This document shows positions 8,001 through 10,598 of a DNA stretch of 10,598 bases, piece after piece. The DNA lies in assembly GCA_030037185.1 (NCBI GenBank), contig JASHRR010001160.1, positions 1 to 10,598 of the forward strand, written 5' to 3'. Position 1 is the stretch's first letter, and every line of letters starts with the position of its first letter. Origin of the DNA: Xanthobacteraceae bacterium. Its GTDB lineage: Bacteria > Pseudomonadota > Alphaproteobacteria > Rhizobiales > Xanthobacteraceae. The notes under the pieces are model-generated. The model did not search any database. It was not told the origin of the DNA and saw only the letters and a list, made by a program, of their open reading frames with translations. The position numbers and the translations under genes were made by a program.

Positions 8001-8418
8001 GCGGTTGCAGGTCAAACTGCAAGGCCTCAACGCAGCGCGCCATGTCATCACCTGCAACGGCCGCCGCCTGCCGTTGACCGGGACCGGACGGCCCGGCGAG
8101 TATGTCGCCGGCGTCCGTTTCAAGGCATGGTCGCTCCCGGCCGCGTTACATCCGACCGTGCCGGTGCACGCACCGCTGACATTCGACATTCTCGATCGCT
8201 GGAGCCACCGCTCCCTTGGTGGCTGCGTCTATCACGTCGCCCATCCCGGCGGCCGCAACTACGAGACCTATCCGGTCAACTCATACGAGGCCGAGGCGAG
8301 GCGGCGAGCACGTTTCCAGGACCACGGCCACACGCCCGGGTTCGTGGCGAAGATTCCGGCGGAGGAGTGGTCGGTGGAGTATCCCGTCACTCTGGATTTG
8401 CGGCGGGGAGGTGAGTGA
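5074..8418 (+). CDS. Transglutaminase-like protein with C-terminal DUF2126 (putative amidoligase)
   Basis: The 1114-residue product has three parts. Residues 1-100 are a bacterial transglutaminase N-terminal beta region ([20 protein letters not shown]). Residues 140-250 are a transglutaminase/protease core with the triad Cys180 ([11 protein letters not shown]), His229 ([12 protein letters not shown]) and Asp245 (GFDPTSG). From about 320 to the end is DUF2126, beginning [17 protein letters not shown]2126 is predicted to have a glutamine-synthetase-like amidoligase fold; conserved-looking blocks are HTGTGGGNH (720-728), GNTHRTE (823-829) and [10 protein letters not shown] (848-857). The length is usual for the family. 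The ATG at 5074 is chosen because the family motif starts at once and AGGG lies 7 bases upstream; the open frame before it crosses a repeat. No signal peptide is seen. Relatives sit beside circularly permuted ATP-grasp genes, as at 9847 here, suggesting one domain makes and another cuts an amide bond. The substrate is unknown. Confidence 0.93.
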   Translation: MSILVGLHHVTSYRYDRPVSLSPQVIRLRPAPHNRTPIKSYALKVLPAAHFVNWQQDPHGNWLARLVFPERTTEFVIAVDLVADLQIINPFDFFVEPYAGQFPFDYPEELRTDLAAFLEPEPPGPLLKAFLSGLSRSHANTVDYLVALNQELQRKIRYITRMEPGIRTPDETLEAGSGSCRDSGWLLVQILRHIGVPARFVSGYLIQLRPDVKALDGPSGSERDFTDLHAWAEAYIPGAGWIGFDPTSGLLCGEGHLPLAATPHYRSAAPITGAVDFAEVDFSFEMRVSRIAEQPRVTYPFSDAAWEALDSLGDSVDSDLSAQDVRLTMGGEPTFVSIDDFESAEWNTAALGPTKRVRADDLIRRLRDRFAPNGFLHFSQGKWYPGEPLPRWAFALYWRKDGFPIWHDQSLIAPEGHDFAPTAELAKRLAEGIAARLGLARDYIVPAYEDPVRQMLKEGDWPDNIDPSDPKIDDPAERKRILRELERRLTVPAGFVLPAQPANVQASPTRWYSEIWPLRRGHLFLIPGDSPVGLRLPLDSLPYLPPSERPTVVAADPFMPRGELPHPDVLFQRARDHLTAGEIDDGKTAEDIAQGSDRRKQPGRAMPAVPVRTALTVEPRDGHLCVFMPPVEGLEDYLELLAAVEATAADLKTSVQVEGYPPPFDHRLNVIKVTPDPGVIEVNIHPAASWRDAVPVTRGLYEDARLARLGTDKFMVDGRHTGTGGGNHIVLGGATAADSPFLRRPDLLKSIVLYWQRRPSLSYLLSTLFIGPTSQAPRIDEARMDMLHECEIALSLVPGKDGSAPPPWLVDRLFRNLLVDVTGNTHRTEICIDKLFSPEGATGRLGLVEFRSFEMPPDARMSLAQQLLLRALVAWFWREPLDGPMVRWGTALHDRFMLEHFVWEDFLDVLTDLRREGYRFDPQWFDAQRQFRFPLYGEVSHGGVRLELRQALEPWYVLGEEANVGGTVRFVDSSVERLQVKLQGLNAARHVITCNGRRLPLTGTGRPGEYVAGVRFKAWSLPAALHPTVPVHAPLTFDILDRWSHRSLGGCVYHVAHPGGRNYETYPVNSYEAEARRRARFQDHGHTPGFVAKIPAEEWSVEYPVTLDLRRGGE

Positions 8419-8649
8419 GGGAATCTGCAGGGTGGGCAAAGGCGGAGCGTTCCGGGGACTCATCTGCTTTCAGGCTTCGCCCATGCGGTGCGTCGGCCGG
8501 GAAGTGGGCAAAGTCGGACAAGCGCCGGCCAGCGCGCGCGAGAAGCGGCCCTGCCGGGCGCCGTCGCCCACCCACGAGCTATCCGCTAGGTCATGATCTT
8601 GCTGCCTGACGCTCGGTGCGCGCCTTGGGGGTTCGCCGGCGTCGCGCGG
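8419..8649. repeat. Intergenic palindromic repeats, GGGTGGGCAAAG type (right copies)
   Basis: Directly after the transglutaminase stop, GCAGGGTGGGCAAAGGCGGA (8427-8446) is followed by a partial inverted half, GGCTTCGCCCATGCGG (8473-8488). A second unit runs from AGTGGGCAAAGTCGG (8503-8517) to GTCGCCCACCC (8563-8573). The first is the inverse of the copy at 4910-4922. No gene is recognised in this stretch. Confidence 0.7.
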
Positions 8650-8724
8650 TCACTCCTTCACGCCACGCATTCTCATGCCACGCATTTGACGCTTTTTGGC
8701 TTCGGCGCGATTAAACCGTTCCAT
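8650..8724 (-). CDS. Candidate 24-residue basic small protein
   Basis: An ATG at 8724 opens a short frame ending in TGA at 8650, giving a strongly basic peptide (MERFNRAEAKKRQMRGMRMR, then GVKE). It overlaps the last 14 bases of the membrane-protein gene in another frame, and GGAGGGAG lies 3-6 bases upstream, a geometry that fits translational coupling. The MRG repeat comes from a direct DNA repeat, GCCACGCATT at 8662-8671 and 8677-8686. Against it, the ribosome-site bases are also codons of the upstream gene, and so short a frame can arise by chance. No family is recognised. Confidence 0.28.
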   Translation of the reverse strand: MERFNRAEAKKRQMRGMRMRGVKE

Positions 8725-9091
8725 GTTCTCCCTCCCCCACCACGCGCAGCTTCAATCCATCGATCAACGAGGCCCGTTTTGCTTCGGCATCATTTATGGC
8801 GGCGTCGATCTCCCGCCACGTCGTCCTGTTCGACCCATACATGACGGTACCACCGATCACGCCCGAGATCGCTGCCATCATCGCCATGGGATGGACTGCA
8901 AGGACCCCGATCGTCGCCGCCAGCATCCAAATGCCGCCAGCGGCGATTGCGATCTGGGAGATCAACCTGATCTTACGGCACCGAGCTGAGGCGTCGGTCA
9001 GCTCCTCGAGTCGCGACTCAAGATAGGCGATTTGGTCACGCGGATAGTCGCCGGTCTCGGGCGGCGGTCCATCGTCGGTCGCGATATTCAC
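8711..9091 (-). CDS. Small two-helix membrane protein of unknown function
   Basis: The 126-residue product has an acidic, Pro-rich start, then a short amphipathic coiled-coil-like helix (RDQIAYLESRLEELTDAS, 18-35). Two closely spaced hydrophobic segments follow: about 43-65 (LISQIAIAAGGIWMLAATIG) and 68-86 (PMAMMAAISGVIGGTVMYG). The tail is an amphipathic, charged helix (WREIDAAINDAEAKRASLID). The hairpin of two spans with both ends on the same side suggests an inner-membrane protein with cytoplasmic helices. I choose a GTG start at 9091 because GAGGGG lies 9 bases upstream; the longer ATG frame to 9175 adds an unlikely Arg/Pro-rich lead. I recall similar uncharacterised proteins in Bradyrhizobium and relatives. 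It runs against both neighbouring amidoligase-type genes, so a role with them is not implied. Confidence 0.72.
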   Translation of the reverse strand: MNIATDDGPPPETGDYPRDQIAYLESRLEELTDASARCRKIRLISQIAIAAGGIWMLAATIGVLAVHPMAMMAAISGVIGGTVMYGSNRTTWREIDAAINDAEAKRASLIDGLKLRVVGEGEHGTV

Positions 9092-9162
9092 GCTTGTTTG
9101 CCCCTCATGCGATCGCACAATGCCTGGCGAGGCCGGCGGACCCCGCGATTCTCGTCGCCATT

Positions 9163-9200
9163 CGCTAGGGCGCAATGCGCTGCATTATTGCGCCCTAGCG
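9163..9200. repeat. 14-bp perfect inverted repeat (strong hairpin)
   Basis: CGCTAGGGCGCAAT (9163-9176) and ATTGCGCCCTAGCG (9187-9200) are perfect complements around a 10-base loop. On the minus strand the stem takes in the TAG stop (9197-9195) of the broken small ORF and lies about 70 bases before the GTG of the membrane-protein gene. It could end the first transcript, or shape the leader of the second. No T-run follows on either strand. Confidence 0.8.
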
Positions 9201-9438
9201 GCGAAGCCTTGGCCGTTGTTCCGCAGCAAGAACCCGCACCGACACCATGCCGACATGCAAGCTGCCGTTATCCGGCAACGTGCCTAAGCGATCAACCCAC
9301 GCGTTCACCTCGCCGGTCGGGAGCCAAATGGGATTGTTCAACGTCACGATCGGCCAATCAAGCGAGCCGGAGGGTGCTTTCTGACGCGGCAAGCCGCGGC
9401 AAGCCGCCGGGCAGGTCGTGCTGCTTAATCATGTTCAT
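9195..9438 (-). pseudogene. Small ORF of unknown function broken by a 10-bp duplication
   Basis: A frame from ATG 9438 reads MNMIKQHDLPGG and then runs into a different phase. At 9386-9405 the 10-mer GCGGCAAGCC is present twice in tandem. Dropping one copy joins this start to the downstream frame (LPRQKAPSGSLDWPIVTLNN, then WLPTGEVNAWVDRLGTLPDN), giving about 77 residues ending at TAG 9195. Without the repair, the downstream part is open only from a TTG at 9392. No family is recognised and the ribosome site is poor, so whether it was ever a gene is uncertain; the exact repair by one repeat unit is the main argument. Confidence 0.35.
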
Positions 9439-9545
9439 TCAGATGCCGCGGATCGCCGGCGTGAAGGGCAAGCACAAACGCAAGGCACTGCGCCCATCTC
9501 TTCATCACGCCGCCGGAGCGATCGCCTTGCCGGCCGCCTCCTTTC

Positions 9546-9562
9546 CTCCCCGCAGCGGGGAG
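9546..9562. repeat. CTCCCCGC/GCGGGGAG extragenic palindrome
   Basis: CTCCCCGC (9546-9553) and GCGGGGAG (9555-9562) pair around a single base. This resembles dispersed extragenic palindromes I know from Rhizobiales genomes; only one copy is in the window, so the repeat status is from memory. Confidence 0.5.
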
Positions 9563-9746
9563 CAAAGAGGCGGCTCCCGGGACAACTTCTCCGCTACTGC
9601 GCTATCGCGCCTGCGCCCTCGCCACACCCGAACGAGCGCTCCGCAACCCCTCGCCTCGACCGTCCCGAGCCCCTTGCCCGGCAGAGCGCAATCCGACGTG
9701 GCGCAGCCACGCTCTTGCGGCCGGCGGAAAGGTGAGGGGCGGCGCG

Positions 9747-9777
9747 CCCGCATGCGATTGCGCTGCTCGCATGCGGG
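9747..9777. repeat. 10-bp perfect inverted repeat upstream of the ATP-grasp gene
   Basis: CCCGCATGCG (9747-9756) and CGCATGCGGG (9768-9777) pair around 11 bases and end 69 bases before the ATP-grasp start. The position would allow a regulator site or leader hairpin, but the surrounding GGTGAGGGG and GGGGGAGGG context is more like a dispersed Rhizobiales palindrome. Confidence 0.55.
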
Positions 9778-9846
9778 GGAGGGCAGGCAGCGTATCTGCC
9801 ATTGGGAGCCTGGAAGCGACGCTCCGAACCGCTTATCTTTGGCGCC

Positions 9847-10598
9847 ATGTCCGCGCTCACCGAACAAGCCGCTCCCTCGGGCTCCGAACTCGTCACCCAA
9901 CTGCTCGCGGACTATCGGCCGCTGCCGGGCGTCTTTGACGAGATGGTAAGCGAACGCGGCGAAGTTCGCGCCCACTGGCACGGCCTGCTCGCCGGCCTCG
10001 CCGTCCTCGGGCGCGAGGAACTGGCGCGCAGGTTCGCCGCTGCCGACCGCTACCTGCGCGATTCCGGCGTATTTTACCGCGTTTATGAAGACGAGGCCGG
10101 AGTCGAGCGTCCTTGGCCGCTGACACCCATTCCGCTCATTATCGCAGCCGAGGAATGGCAGCGCCTGCAGGCGGCCCTCGTTGAGCGCGCGCATCTGATG
10201 GAGGCGGTGATCGCCGACATCTATGGCGCCGGCACGCTGTTGCGCGAACGGCGACTGCCCGGTGCGCTGGTGGCCGGCAGCCCGGAGTTCCTGCGGCCGC
10301 TCGTCGGTGTGCCGCCCTCGGGAGGCGCGCATCTGCGCATTTATGCCGTCGACGTGGCGCGCGGCCCCGACGGCCGCTGGTGGGTGCTGCGCGACTGCAC
10401 GCAGGCGCCGTCGGGTGCTGGCTTCGCGCTCGAAAACCGGCTGGCGCTGCGCCAGAGTATTCCGGACATCTACCGCAACCTGCATGTTCTGCGCCACGCG
10501 CCGTTCTTTCAAACCCTGCAGGCGGAGCTCACCCGACTGAACCGCCAGGACGATTCGCGCGTCGGCGTGCTGACGCCAGGGCCGATGAACGAAACTTA
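9847..10598 (+). CDS. Circularly permuted type 2 ATP-grasp protein (N-terminal 250 residues, runs off window)
   Basis: The frame is open from ATG 9847 to the window end. Family-typical blocks occur in order: YRPLPGVFDEMV (23-34), ADRYLRDSGVFYRVYEDEAG (67-85), RPWPLTPIPLIIAAEEWQRL (88-107), ADIYGAGTLL (123-132), and the ATP-grasp core AVDVARGPDGRWWVLRDCTQ (167-186) with APSGAGFALENR (187-198), then IPDIYRNL. ATP-grasp enzymes join a carboxylate to an amine through an acyl phosphate. Full-length relatives with this kind of start are often about 800 residues, with an alpha-E domain after the ATP-grasp part; that cannot be seen here. There is no clear Shine-Dalgarno. It shares strand with the DUF2126/transglutaminase gene, 1428 bases upstream, which is its usual partner in other genomes, so the two probably serve one amide-bond-forming pathway with unknown substrate. 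Confidence 0.9.
   Translation, partial: MSALTEQAAPSGSELVTQLLADYRPLPGVFDEMVSERGEVRAHWHGLLAGLAVLGREELARRFAAADRYLRDSGVFYRVYEDEAGVERPWPLTPIPLIIAAEEWQRLQAALVERAHLMEAVIADIYGAGTLLRERRLPGALVAGSPEFLRPLVGVPPSGGAHLRIYAVDVARGPDGRWWVLRDCTQAPSGAGFALENRLALRQSIPDIYRNLHVLRHAPFFQTLQAELTRLNRQDDSRVGVLTPGPMNET

Larger units (their letters stand above)
9092..9846. other. 750-base region with a broken small ORF and many palindromes
   Basis: From left to right it contains a 14-bp perfect inverted repeat (9163-9200), a possible frameshifted small gene on the minus strand (9195-9438), a CTCCCCGC/GCGGGGAG palindrome (9546-9562), a CGTGGC/GCCACG hairpin (9697-9711) and a 10-bp inverted repeat (9747-9777). Positions 9440-9846 show no convincing gene; the long minus-strand frame there is antisense to the ATP-grasp gene and the repeats. 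Confidence 0.6.

Noticed and set aside
9505..10512. 335-codon minus-strand frame antisense to the ATP-grasp gene
   Set aside because: Its right part is the shadow of ATP-grasp coding sequence and its left part runs through palindromic intergenic DNA.

Overview
The window looks like chromosomal DNA of a GC-rich alphaproteobacterium, most likely Bradyrhizobium or a close relative (Hyphomicrobiales). This is inferred from codon use, from protein types I recall from that group, and from GGGTGGGCAAAGGCG-type and CTCCCCGC/GCGGGGAG intergenic palindromes. No database search was possible.

Layout. (1) Positions 1-40, minus strand, hold the first 13 codons of a gene leaving the window, probably an MBL-fold hydrolase. 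(2) About 335-768, plus strand, is a nitroreductase pseudogene with at least three frame changes and a missing middle. (3) 769-1382 has no recognisable gene apart from a doubtful 40-codon ORF and a 9-bp stem-loop. (4) 1383-2345, minus strand, is an intact membrane-anchored J-domain protein with a tandem 33-bp repeat in its tail. (5) 2346-3566 is about 1.2 kb without an intact gene; it holds possible insertion-sequence scars and a decayed ORF. (6) 3567-4520, plus strand, is an intact cyclase/kynurenine-formamidase-like metal hydrolase, followed by a clear intrinsic terminator at 4645-4670. (7) 5074-8418, plus strand, is a large transglutaminase-like plus DUF2126 (putative amidoligase) protein, flanked by inverted copies of an intergenic palindrome. 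(8) 8711-9091, minus strand, is a small two-helix membrane protein, with a possible 24-residue ORF overlapping its end. (9) 9195-9438, minus strand, is a possible small gene broken by a 10-bp tandem duplication; its stop lies in a perfect 14-bp inverted repeat. (10) 9500-9846 is packed with palindromes. (11) 9847 to the window end, plus strand, is the first 250 codons of a circularly permuted type 2 ATP-grasp protein.

How the genes work together. The DUF2126/transglutaminase protein and the circularly permuted ATP-grasp protein belong to a gene set that comparative genomics has predicted to make and cleave amide or peptide bonds on an unknown substrate (ATP-grasp, alpha-E, transglutaminase and DUF2126 amidoligase families). 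This is the most interesting system here. It is not wholly undescribed as a family set, but its substrate is unknown to me. Its two visible members are separated by 1.43 kb that includes a reverse-strand gene and repeats, so they probably are not on one transcript here. The left third of the window (1-3566) is a zone of decay with only the J-domain gene intact.
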